Source of the DNA: Candidatus Bathyarchaeota archaeon
Lineage (GTDB): Archaea; Thermoproteota; Bathyarchaeia; RBG-16-48-13; GCA-020345945
DNA: 5,218 nucleotides
Assembly (NCBI GenBank): GCA_020345945.1
Contig: CP070773.1
Location: 844,679 to 849,896 of the forward strand
Reading direction: 5' to 3'
Positions 1-5,218 of this stretch are shown here, in pieces (within the stretch, counting starts at the first letter, position 1; each line of letters starts with the position of its first letter). Both the position numbers and the translations under genes were made by a program. The notes beneath the pieces were generated by a model. That model had not been told where the DNA came from, did no database searches, and saw only the letters and a program-made list of their open reading frames with translations.

Positions 1-431
1 GTCCAGTAGGCTCCTTGGTCGTTGGCAACCAAGAGTTCATAGGATCAGCACGAGAATGGAGAAAAATAATGGGAGGAACCTTAAGACAATCAGGAATTAT
101 CGCAGCACCAGGCATTATAGCTCTAGAAAAGATGATTGACAGACTCAAAGAAGATCACGACAATGCCAGAAGACTAGCAGATGGACTTGTAGAGATTAAG
201 GGTTTTAGGCTGGATATGAGGACAGTACAGACCAACATTGTGAAGCTCGATGTAAGCGGCTTGGGATGCGATATCGGTAGGTTCTCAGCTGAACTGAAGA
301 AACAGGGCGTAGAGATATCAGTTCTCGGAGGATCATCAGTGCGAATGGTTACTCACAGAGGAATAGAGTCTTCAGATATTGACATTGCACTTAACATAAT
401 AGAGACTACTGCTGAAAGACTCAGGACTTGA
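1..431 (+). CDS. ltaE: L-threonine aldolase (beta-eliminating lyase family), C-terminal part
   Basis: Likely a cytosolic PLP-dependent enzyme that cleaves L-threonine or allo-threonine to glycine and acetaldehyde. The frame is open from base 3 to the TGA at 429-431 and gives 142 residues, against roughly 340 for a full protein, so the gene enters from the left; the TTG at 15 is an internal leucine codon, not a start. The visible part begins PVGSLVVGNQEFI and continues REWRKIMGGTLRQSG and IIAAPGIIALEKM. This is the stretch that in low-specificity threonine aldolases follows the catalytic-lysine motif (SKGLGAPVGS type), so the PLP lysine should lie only a few residues outside the window. The C-terminal small domain (VKLDVSGLG, then VRMVTHRGI) follows in normal order and ends cleanly. 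A related member of the same aminotransferase fold cannot be fully excluded from the C-terminus alone, but the GG-x-x-RQ-x-G motif favours threonine aldolase. Confidence 0.88.
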   Translation, partial: PVGSLVVGNQEFIGSAREWRKIMGGTLRQSGIIAAPGIIALEKMIDRLKEDHDNARRLADGLVEIKGFRLDMRTVQTNIVKLDVSGLGCDIGRFSAELKKQGVEISVLGGSSVRMVTHRGIESSDIDIALNIIETTAERLRT

Positions 432-575
432 ACTGCAATTGGCTAATAGAGAGTCCAAGATTGCCAGACCGAAGATCTATTCTTTCAGATTCCCTCTAAG
501 ATCAATAATGTCTATTCAGAGAAGAACTATCACAAGTTGGCATGGGCTTCCTGCTTCGATTTCCGGTGATTCGAG
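432..575. other. Intergenic gap between threonine aldolase and DUF72 gene
   Basis: These 144 bases contain no credible gene, tRNA or strong inverted repeat. There is a pyrimidine-rich patch around 477-495 that could help end transcription of the aldolase gene, but no clear run of T. No convincing TATA element was seen for the DUF72 gene. Only the ribosome-binding site at the right end is well supported. Confidence 0.5.
565..570 (+). promoter_or_regulatory. Ribosome-binding site that supports the TTG start of the DUF72 gene
   Basis: GGTGAT at 565-570 matches the archaeal Shine-Dalgarno consensus GGAGGTGAT and lies 5 bases before the TTG at 576. The TGA at 567-569 inside it closes the same frame upstream, so TTG 576 is the first usable start. 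The protein from there opens MTKILIGTGGW, the expected beginning of a DUF72 protein. Confidence 0.7.
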
Positions 576-1541
576 TTGACTAAGATCCTCATAGGGACAG
601 GGGGATGGGCGTATTTCAGAGTATCAGGGGACCCTTTGAGAACATACTCTGGAATCTATGATATGGCTGAGGTCAATTCCACATTCTATGGGTTCCCTGG
701 GCTCTCGATAGTCCAGTCATGGAGAGAAAGAGTCCCGGATGAGTTCGAGTTTGCAGTTCGATGCCACCAAAATCTTACGCACCGACACAGGTTCCAACCC
801 ATCGACCCTGCGTTCAAAGATTGGGACTATATGATGAAGGTATGTAGAAGTCTGAGTTCAAAGATTCTTATCATAAACACTCCTCCTAATCTCCAGATGT
901 TGCCAGAGAAAATCGAAGATCTGAATAACTTCTTCTCCTCAGCAGACTTACACGGACTTTGCCTAGCCTGGGACTTAGGAACCCAAGAAAAAGAGGATAG
1001 GAAAAGACTGATCGCGTTTCTGCAAGACAGGGGATTCATCCATTGCGTAGATCTATCGGTTGAAGAACCAGCCTTTAAGAGTGAAACAGCTTACTCGCGA
1101 CTATTCGGAAGAAGCGAGTTTACCGTCCACCAGTTCTCAGATGAAGAACTGGCAGATATCAACCGTAGAGCCGAGTCTATAGAGTCAAAGAAACTCTACT
1201 TGAGTTACCAAGGTATAAAGATGTACAAGGACGCCATCCGGATGAAGATCTACAGAGAAACCGGTAGATTCCCACCGGTAACAAGAAGCAAAGGGCTGGA
1301 CTCAGCTATTGAAGTACTAAGAGAGGATATTAAACTACCAACGACCAAAACATCACTTGTCCAAGATCAAGGATGGAAGATCTTTGACTTGACAGAAGAA
1401 AAAAGAGATAGGCTTCAGAAGATTCTGGAAGCTCTTCCCGACAAACCTTACCACAATTTCCGAGAGCTTATAGCAGAACTCAGAAGACTAAACCTCAACC
1501 TATTGTTCCCCGGAAAGTCCGAGGAATCACCCACCAAATAG
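576..1541 (+). CDS. DUF72 (YecE-like) TIM-barrel protein with C-terminal extension
   Basis: A 321-residue soluble protein of the DUF72/YecE family, whose members form a TIM-type barrel and have no firmly established reaction. Visible family motifs, in order: ILIGTGGWAY at 4-13, EVNSTFY at 32-38, W49, FEFAVRCHQNLTH at 57-69, INTPP at 100-104, and YSRLFGR at 173-179 (the usual Y-x-R-x-HG region, with F for H). The barrel ends near residue 228 in YLSYQGIKMYKDAIRMK, where many relatives have an FNN motif; here it reads YQG. Residues about 231-321 form an added domain containing SLVQDQGWKIFDLTEEKR and LEALPDKPYHNF, which resembles small archaeal DUF2795-like segments; that resemblance is from memory. 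Typical family members are about 240-290 residues. The TTG start is fixed by an upstream stop and a good ribosome-binding site. The gene is convergent with nreA. Family assignment is secure; function is unknown. Confidence 0.9.
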   Translation: MTKILIGTGGWAYFRVSGDPLRTYSGIYDMAEVNSTFYGFPGLSIVQSWRERVPDEFEFAVRCHQNLTHRHRFQPIDPAFKDWDYMMKVCRSLSSKILIINTPPNLQMLPEKIEDLNNFFSSADLHGLCLAWDLGTQEKEDRKRLIAFLQDRGFIHCVDLSVEEPAFKSETAYSRLFGRSEFTVHQFSDEELADINRRAESIESKKLYLSYQGIKMYKDAIRMKIYRETGRFPPVTRSKGLDSAIEVLREDIKLPTTKTSLVQDQGWKIFDLTEEKRDRLQKILEALPDKPYHNFRELIAELRRLNLNLLFPGKSEESPTK

Positions 1542-1596
1542 AATATGAATCGACATCCATCAGCAATATCTTTTGAGAAATATTTCCTGTTTACTT
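1542..1596 (+). terminator. Short convergent spacer with T-rich plus strand, possible terminator
   Basis: The 55 bases separate the ends of two convergent genes. The plus strand carries TTTT at 1571-1574 and further T-rich groups up to 1596, the kind of U-rich stretch at which archaeal RNA polymerase can stop; this would serve the DUF72 gene. It surrounds a perfect 10-base palindrome GAAATATTTC at 1577-1586. No equivalent T-run exists on the minus strand for nreA. This is a weak call based on composition only. Confidence 0.3.
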
Positions 1597-2964
1597 CTAC
1601 AAGAACCTCGAAAGTTTGGTTTGAGTCAAAGCGTCTTTCAGAAGTTGGCTATTTTCTATCCAGACTTTCAGATCGATATCCAGTTTCTGTTTAATTCTTA
1701 CCAGAACTTCCTCTATAGTATTAAATCTAAGAGGGGGAGTCCTCAAAGCGTTTCTGACATTCTCTCTTACCTGCCACACACCCACAGGCATAATGTATCC
1801 AGGATGAGCCTCACGTAGAACCAAGACTGCAGCTTGCCTTCTCTCCTCTCGAAGCTTCTCGTTGGCCGCAAGTCTGGCAGCATAGTAACACCCACCCATT
1901 CCGGCATACCTTGTTCTCCCTCGATAAGGCTCGGAATCAGACAACATGAAGATCTGGCTGTCTGTTGGATTCCAGATAGTTCCTGGGTACCAAGCCTCCA
2001 TTGCCTCATACTTCCATGCTTCAGGCATCATCAGTACTTCGAATCGGTTGTCAAGATATGTCGATTCATAGAGTCGGTACTCGTTGATAGTCGGGAACTC
2101 TTTGACCTCATTCATCATATATTTAGAGAGAAGACTATCGACCGCTGTGATACTCCAACGAGTCGGGACTAACCTTCGTTGATCTTTTACTCCGAAGATA
2201 CCCATACTGAAAGCTCTCTGGATTTTGGATACTCGAACTCCCTGATTGTAGATCTCCCGAACTGCTTCAGTTGCCTTGAGATCAGAATCGTAAAATGCTT
2301 TCTCGATATGTCGATCTGTCTTGCCACTCGATCCTACACGCATCTTTTTGATCTTTGCAGTAGGACCCATTGGTTGTACTTGAGAACTGAGAAGAAACGT
2401 ATGCCGAGGTTTGCTTGAAAATTCGAGATCTGTATCTGTGGAGCTGCTTAGAAGTGTAAGCTCACGAGTGTCATCAAGCATTCTACCAGAATCTTCAGGC
2501 CTTCTTACATCGACCCTATATCTTCCCCGAACCATCTTAAATCTCAGGTCTACGATCTCATCCATACTCTTCCCAAACCATAGTTCAGGAAGATCCATAA
2601 TCTCAGTATCACCAAATATTGGAGGGACCATCGGTCCTGCATAGACATACGGGTATCCTATTCTCCCAACAAAGACGCTAGGAGGACAGTCTCCAGAAAT
2701 CTCTTCTTTATCGAATAGAGGTTTGGTACGAAGATATGCCCGTAATCTTGTGAGAAGAGGACACCTGCTCTTTCCACAGAGGAGACGACTGCCCTTGCAG
2801 AAATGACACTGGCTTCTCCCAGAAGATCTATCCACAAATTGTACTGAGGGATACAGATCAAGTGCAGTTTCTACATCTTCAATTGCTTGAGAGATCCAGG
2901 GCATCTTCTTTTGAGCCTTACGCACGATCTTCTGAGGATCTCTTGAAATCACAACCGTCTCCAC
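1597..2964 (-). CDS. nreA: NreA-type archaeal DNA-repair protein with zinc finger and PIP box
   Basis: A 455-residue soluble protein of the archaeal Nre family (DUF650 N-terminal plus DUF651 C-terminal domains). Family members bind the sliding clamp PCNA, and the Haloferax gene is linked to resistance to DNA damage; the exact biochemical activity is not settled. Seen here: a cysteine cluster C53-x2-C56-x6-C63-x4-C68 in CHFCKGSRLLCGKSRCP, a likely zinc site; the hallmark stretch SVFVGRIGYPYVYAGPMVPP at 96-115; a C-terminal domain with GGCYYAARLA at 357-366 and VWQVRENVRNAL at 396-407; and a terminal QTKLSRFL at 448-455 fitting the PIP-box pattern Q-x-x-L-x-x-F-L. An in-frame TAG directly precedes the GTG at 2964. 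A GTG four codons in (2952) has better Shine-Dalgarno support and would give 451 residues. About 50 residues precede the zinc cluster. It diverges from the radical SAM gene and converges on the DUF72 gene. Confidence 0.93.
   Translation of the reverse strand: METVVISRDPQKIVRKAQKKMPWISQAIEDVETALDLYPSVQFVDRSSGRSQCHFCKGSRLLCGKSRCPLLTRLRAYLRTKPLFDKEEISGDCPPSVFVGRIGYPYVYAGPMVPPIFGDTEIMDLPELWFGKSMDEIVDLRFKMVRGRYRVDVRRPEDSGRMLDDTRELTLLSSSTDTDLEFSSKPRHTFLLSSQVQPMGPTAKIKKMRVGSSGKTDRHIEKAFYDSDLKATEAVREIYNQGVRVSKIQRAFSMGIFGVKDQRRLVPTRWSITAVDSLLSKYMMNEVKEFPTINEYRLYESTYLDNRFEVLMMPEAWKYEAMEAWYPGTIWNPTDSQIFMLSDSEPYRGRTRYAGMGGCYYAARLAANEKLREERRQAAVLVLREAHPGYIMPVGVWQVRENVRNALRTPPLRFNTIEEVLVRIKQKLDIDLKVWIENSQLLKDALTQTKLSRFL
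1600..1623 (-). other. C-terminal PCNA-interacting (PIP) box of NreA
   Basis: The last eight codons encode Q448-T-K-L451-S-R-F454-L455 immediately before the TAG stop. This fits the PIP consensus Q-x-x-(I/L/M)-x-x-(F/Y)-(F/Y/L), which docks proteins onto the sliding clamp. A terminal position is usual for the NreA branch of this family and helps distinguish it from relatives without clamp binding. Clamp binding itself is inferred from the motif. Confidence 0.85.
2761..2808 (-). other. Cysteine cluster (putative zinc finger) of NreA
   Basis: Codons 53-68 place four cysteines in C-x2-C-x6-C-x4-C spacing, with KGSRLLCGKSRC between and after the first pair. This is the conserved N-terminal metal-site motif of Nre proteins. 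All four cysteines are present, so the gene looks functional. Metal identity is inferred. Confidence 0.8.
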
Positions 2965-2966
2965 CT
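2959..2966 (-). promoter_or_regulatory. Purine-rich ribosome-binding site bearing on the nreA start
   Basis: Read on the minus strand, 2966-2959 is AGGTGGAG, which contains both AGGTG and GGAG. It overlaps the GTG at 2964-2962 and ends 6 bases before a second in-frame GTG at 2952-2950. A start at 2952 would therefore have normal Shine-Dalgarno spacing, while the 2964 start has only a weak AAGGG at 2973-2969 ahead of it. The true start may be 2952. Confidence 0.5.
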
Positions 2967-3213
2967 AGCCCTTGTAGATTTTGAGAATTATGTCTTGCTA
3001 TAGAATAGCCTATCAACGATGTATAGACGCAAAGTCAGGGATGTTCTTTAGAAACCCTCAGGTAAAAACTGGAAAGGTCAATAGCAAGAATGCAAGATGA
3101 GAGAGGGTATTTGAATGACTAGAAACGAAGAAGAGATTAACGTTTGAACTCAGAAATCAGCATCCTTAGAACAACAGAGATATGAACAATAGACTAAAGC
3201 CGATTCATCCACC

Positions 3214-3230
3214 TCTTCGAAATTCGAAGA
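3214..3230. repeat. Perfect 8-1-8 inverted repeat, operator-like
   Basis: TCTTCGAA and TTCGAAGA flank a single central A at 3222. An outer pair, ATTCATC at 3203-3209 and GATGAAT at 3229-3235, adds interrupted symmetry. The tight, odd-centred dyad looks more like a binding site for a dimeric regulator than an RNA hairpin, although RNA could form a 7-base stem with a 3-base loop. It lies 138 bases before the radical SAM start. No regulator is encoded nearby in the window. Confidence 0.5.
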
Positions 3231-3236
3231 TGAATA

Positions 3237-3251
3237 AACTTTCAGAAAGTT
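3237..3251. repeat. Perfect 7-1-7 inverted repeat next to the 8-1-8 repeat
   Basis: AACTTTC and GAAAGTT flank a single A at 3244. Its centre is 22 bases, about two helical turns, from the centre of the preceding palindrome, so both would face the same side of the DNA. The arms differ in sequence from the first repeat, which argues against one protein binding both identically. It overlaps the TATA-like AATAAACTT at 3233-3241. Confidence 0.45.
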
Positions 3252-3255
3252 CAAA

Positions 3256-3270
3256 GGGAGGTAGACTCCC
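3256..3270. repeat. GC-rich 5-5-5 inverted repeat (hairpin-capable)
   Basis: GGGAG and CTCCC flank GTAGA, capable of a five-pair GC-rich hairpin in RNA. It is the third inverted repeat in a row, centred 19 bases after the second. No T-run follows, so it is not an intrinsic terminator on the plus strand. A five-base repeat alone could be chance; its position beside two stronger ones is the reason to list it. Confidence 0.35.
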
Positions 3271-3356
3271 ATATTGCTCGATTCCCCAGCGCAAAAGGTC
3301 AACATTGATTTGGCACTGAAGGATGACCCCGTCAAGAATTGACACAAACCGAGTAA

Positions 3357-3360
3357 GAGG
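3357..3360 (+). promoter_or_regulatory. Ribosome-binding site of the radical SAM gene
   Basis: GAGG at 3357-3360 precedes the GTG at 3369 by 8 bases, a normal spacing. The ATG at 3361 between them is followed directly by TAA in its own frame and is not a usable start. Confidence 0.5.
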
Positions 3361-3368
3361 ATGTAAAC

Positions 3369-4175
3369 GTGCCAACCTACAAAGAGATCACATGCAAATC
3401 CATCCTGAGTAGAAGTCGAATTGCAGATGTAGACTATTCAATAAACCCATATATCGGATGCGAACATGGCTGCGTTTACTGTTATGCTCGCTTCATGGGA
3501 AGGAGGAGAGGACATCTCGAAGAATGGGGAGAATTCGTCGACATAAAGGTCAACGCCCCTCAAGTCTTCTCAAGAGAAATCACCAGGGTGAAAATGGGAC
3601 CTGTACTTCTTAGCAGCGTTACAGATCCCTACCAACCGGCAGAAAGCAAGTATCAGCTTACTAGACAGATACTGAAGCGTCTACTTCACTACGACTATCC
3701 AACATCTATCCTCACAAAGTCAGCTCTTGTCGAAAGAGACATAGATCTGCTACAACGCTTCAAGAACTGTCAAGTTGGGGTCACAGTTGTCGTATTGAAT
3801 GAAGAAGTAGGAAGAGCATTCGAACCCTATTCATCTCTACCAAAGGATAGATTCAACGCTTTGAAGAGACTTGTTGAGAACGGAGTACAAACATATCTCT
3901 TCCTCGGTCCCATGTTACCCGGATTCTCAGAGGAAGACCTCGAGGAGATTCTAGATGAATGTAAAAGAGTGGGTGTCCATCACGTTCTCTTCGACAAGCT
4001 CAATATCAAGTATGGGAATTGGTCATCAATCACAAGAGTTCTAGACTCAGAATTCCCCGAAAGAAAAGAAGAATGGAAGAACGCTCTTCTTCAGAAAGGA
4101 TATTACAAACGACTTAAGAACAGAATCGAGACTCTTGGAGCAGAAAAGGAGTTATCTCTAATATCATGCTACTAA
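3369..4175 (+). CDS. SPL-like radical SAM protein (COG1533 type)
   Basis: A 268-residue radical SAM enzyme of the broad spore-photoproduct-lyase-like family (SplB/COG1533, Rv2578c-type). Visible: the [4Fe-4S] cluster motif C31-x3-C35-x2-C38 in NPYIGCEHGCVYCYARF; SSVTDPYQPAE at 82-92; TKSALVERDIDLL at 116-128; and FEP at 151-153, all in the order usual for this branch. The cluster should cleave SAM to a 5'-deoxyadenosyl radical; the substrate is unknown. The cysteine that donates hydrogen in Bacillus SplB sits just before a conserved aspartate; the matching place here reads SSVTD with no cysteine, so true spore photoproduct repair is unlikely. Length is normal and the GTG start has a ribosome-binding site. 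It diverges from nreA and is followed after 45 bases by an ABC exporter, possibly in one transcript. A cysteine is the penultimate residue (267), which may be incidental. Confidence 0.9.
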   Translation: MPTYKEITCKSILSRSRIADVDYSINPYIGCEHGCVYCYARFMGRRRGHLEEWGEFVDIKVNAPQVFSREITRVKMGPVLLSSVTDPYQPAESKYQLTRQILKRLLHYDYPTSILTKSALVERDIDLLQRFKNCQVGVTVVVLNEEVGRAFEPYSSLPKDRFNALKRLVENGVQTYLFLGPMLPGFSEEDLEEILDECKRVGVHHVLFDKLNIKYGNWSSITRVLDSEFPERKEEWKNALLQKGYYKRLKNRIETLGAEKELSLISCY

Positions 4176-4210
4176 GAAGCCAACAACGAGCAGAGAGCGA
4201 TAGAAAAGAA

Positions 4211-4216
4211 GGATGA
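4211..4216 (+). promoter_or_regulatory. Weak ribosome-binding site of the ABC exporter gene
   Basis: GGATGA at 4211-4216 lies 4 bases before the ATG at 4221 and only partly matches the GGTGA core. There is no other ATG, GTG or TTG in frame between the upstream stop (TAA 4173-4175) and 4221, so the start is fixed by exclusion. The 45-base spacing suggests co-transcription with the radical SAM gene. Confidence 0.4.
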
Positions 4217-4220
4217 AGAA

Positions 4221-5218
4221 ATGGGGACCTTCACCAGACTCATGAGCTACTTAGGCAGGTACTGGCATCTAGTCTTTTTAGGCATGTTCGCAGTTCTCGT
4301 AGCAACCGGACTCAACCTAGTCAGTCCACTTATAGTCAGAGATGTCGTTGACAAAGTTTTAATCGAGAAACAGTACTCGACTCTGCCTCTCTATACCCTA
4401 GGGATAGTTGGTATAAGCGTTCTACGCGGAATCTTCAGATTCATCCAGAGATACGTTCAGAGCTACGTTGGTCAGAGAGTGGTCTTCGATATTAGAACTG
4501 ACCTATTCCAAGCACTCCAAGAGAAATCCTTCAGCTTCTACGACAAAAGACGCACAGGACAATTGATGTCAAGAGCTACGAATGACGTGGAACGTGTAAG
4601 GGTTCTACAATCCTGGTGGATAGCAGCCATCACTACATCTACATTGACAACAATCAGCATAACGGCAATCCTCATCTCACTCAACTTGAAACTCACACTA
4701 CTCTCAACAATAATCTTCCCACCCATTTTCATCTGTGCCTATATTCTCTCGAAGACCATCCGCCCAAAATACCAAGAGATGCGTCAACTCATGGGAACCA
4801 TGACTTCAATCGTACAGGAGAATATCGTAGGAACAAGAGTTGTAAGAGCCTTTGCAAGAGAAGATTTTGAGATAGGAAAATTTGGAGAGAAGAACACAAA
4901 ATACCTTGACACCCGGCTAGAAACAGTGAAGCTCCGCGCAACTTATGGTCCATTGATGAATCTAATACTGAGTTTCGGAATAATCATTGTCTACTGGTTC
5001 GGTGGAGGAGAAGCCATCAGAGGAGAACTAAGTATAGGAACACTTGTCGCTTTTGCGTCATACCTATCAATGCTCGCGAATCCAGTCAGGTTTCTCGGAT
5101 TTCTAATCACATTCTACTCCAGCGCAATAACAGCTGCAGAGAGAATCTTCGAGATAATGGACTTCCAGACAGAAGTGAAAGAGAGCCCTACAGCGATCGA
5201 ACTGCCTCTACTAAAAGG
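4221..5218 (+). CDS. ABC exporter, transmembrane domain, cut by the right edge
   Basis: The first 332 residues of a type I (MsbA/BmrA-like) ABC exporter, normally about 580-600 residues with an ATPase domain following the membrane domain. Hydrophobic segments lie near residues 16-39, 54-75, 132-154, 158-178, 245-262 and 272-302, consistent with six helices. Family motifs include FYDKRRTGQLMSRATNDVER at 106-125, VQENIVGTRVVRAFARE at 198-214, GELSIGTLVAFASYLSML at 268-285 and AAERIFEIMD at 305-314, the last marking the junction to the nucleotide-binding domain. The Walker A, signature and Walker B motifs lie beyond the window, so ATPase integrity cannot be judged. It would sit in the cytoplasmic membrane as a homodimer or heterodimer; the exported substrate (lipid, drug or peptide) cannot be told. 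The frame is open to the last base with no stop. Confidence 0.93.
   Translation, partial: MGTFTRLMSYLGRYWHLVFLGMFAVLVATGLNLVSPLIVRDVVDKVLIEKQYSTLPLYTLGIVGISVLRGIFRFIQRYVQSYVGQRVVFDIRTDLFQALQEKSFSFYDKRRTGQLMSRATNDVERVRVLQSWWIAAITTSTLTTISITAILISLNLKLTLLSTIIFPPIFICAYILSKTIRPKYQEMRQLMGTMTSIVQENIVGTRVVRAFAREDFEIGKFGEKNTKYLDTRLETVKLRATYGPLMNLILSFGIIIVYWFGGGEAIRGELSIGTLVAFASYLSMLANPVRFLGFLITFYSSAITAAERIFEIMDFQTEVKESPTAIELPLLK

Larger units (their letters stand above)
2965..3368. other. Divergent non-coding region between nreA and the radical SAM gene
   Basis: These 404 bases must hold the promoters of two divergent genes. No stretch gives a recognisable protein on either strand, and no tRNA or CRISPR unit was found. 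Short inverted repeats are frequent: GCTAT-AGA-ATAGC at 2997-3009 (33 bases from the nreA start), a tight group at 3214-3270, TCAA-CA-TTGA at 3299-3308, and GTCAA-GAA-TTGAC at 3331-3343. Five-base repeats of this kind are expected by chance in this length; the 8-base and 7-base ones are less so. No textbook archaeal BRE/TATA pair was seen. An AT-rich AATAAACTT at 3233-3241 is the nearest TATA-like candidate for the plus strand. The region is long for an archaeal intergenic gap. Confidence 0.6.

Noticed and set aside
1573..2644. Several plus-strand ORFs of 77-112 codons and minus-strand out-of-frame ORFs overlapping nreA
   Set aside because: They are shadows of nreA in other frames, with no family motifs.
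3251..3297. tRNA-like fragment (GGTAGACTCCC followed by CTCGATTCCCC)
   Set aside because: It superficially resembles a D-arm and T-loop, but no pairing acceptor stem or anticodon arm can be drawn around it.
3182..3319. A 45-codon plus-strand ORF starting ATG at 3182 in the divergent region
   Set aside because: It has no ribosome-binding site, no recognisable motif, and spans the inverted-repeat group; its length is within chance expectation.
3290..3343. Possible C/D box guide RNA (CTGA followed by GGATGA at 3316-3326)
   Set aside because: No good C box lies upstream and no D box lies at the right distance downstream; the C'-like box has a mismatch.
3150..3347. A 65-codon minus-strand ORF with a TTG start and several cysteines
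   Set aside because: There is no Shine-Dalgarno sequence before the TTG, the cysteines show no metal-site spacing, and it crosses the palindromes; it looks like chance.
4538..4870. Short ORFs on both strands inside the ABC exporter
   Set aside because: They lie within the exporter reading frame, which has strong family motifs throughout; these are out-of-frame shadows.

Overview
The window looks archaeal. The best marker is a complete gene for an NreA-type DNA-repair protein, a family essentially confined to archaea, with a zinc-finger cysteine cluster and a PCNA-binding (PIP) box at its extreme C-terminus. Starts are often GTG or TTG, and ribosome-binding sites of the GGTGAT or GAGG type precede them. 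Arginine is frequently AGA/AGG and base composition is balanced to slightly AT-rich. I cannot fix the lineage; an uncultured TACK-type lineage such as Bathyarchaeia would fit, but that is a guess.

Layout, left to right. (1) The C-terminal 142 codons of a PLP-dependent L-threonine aldolase (+), cut by the left edge just after the expected catalytic-lysine region. (2) A 144-base gap, then a DUF72 (YecE-like) protein (+) with a TTG start and an additional C-terminal domain. (3) A short T-rich convergent gap. (4) nreA (-). (5) A 404-base non-coding divergent region between nreA and the next gene, with a cluster of short inverted repeats. (6) An SPL-like radical SAM protein (+). (7) 45 bases further on, the membrane domain of an ABC-type exporter (+), which runs off the right edge before its ATPase domain.

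Functionally, the middle of the window may be a small nucleic-acid repair or modification neighbourhood: nreA is divergent from a radical SAM protein related to spore photoproduct lyase, and convergent with a DUF72 protein of unknown function. The threonine aldolase (amino-acid metabolism) and the ABC exporter look like ordinary flanking genes, although the exporter is close enough to the radical SAM gene to be co-transcribed. There is no CRISPR array, transposon, tRNA or rRNA that I can support. I see no clearly new multi-gene system. The most unusual non-coding signal is the group of adjacent palindromes at 3214-3270.
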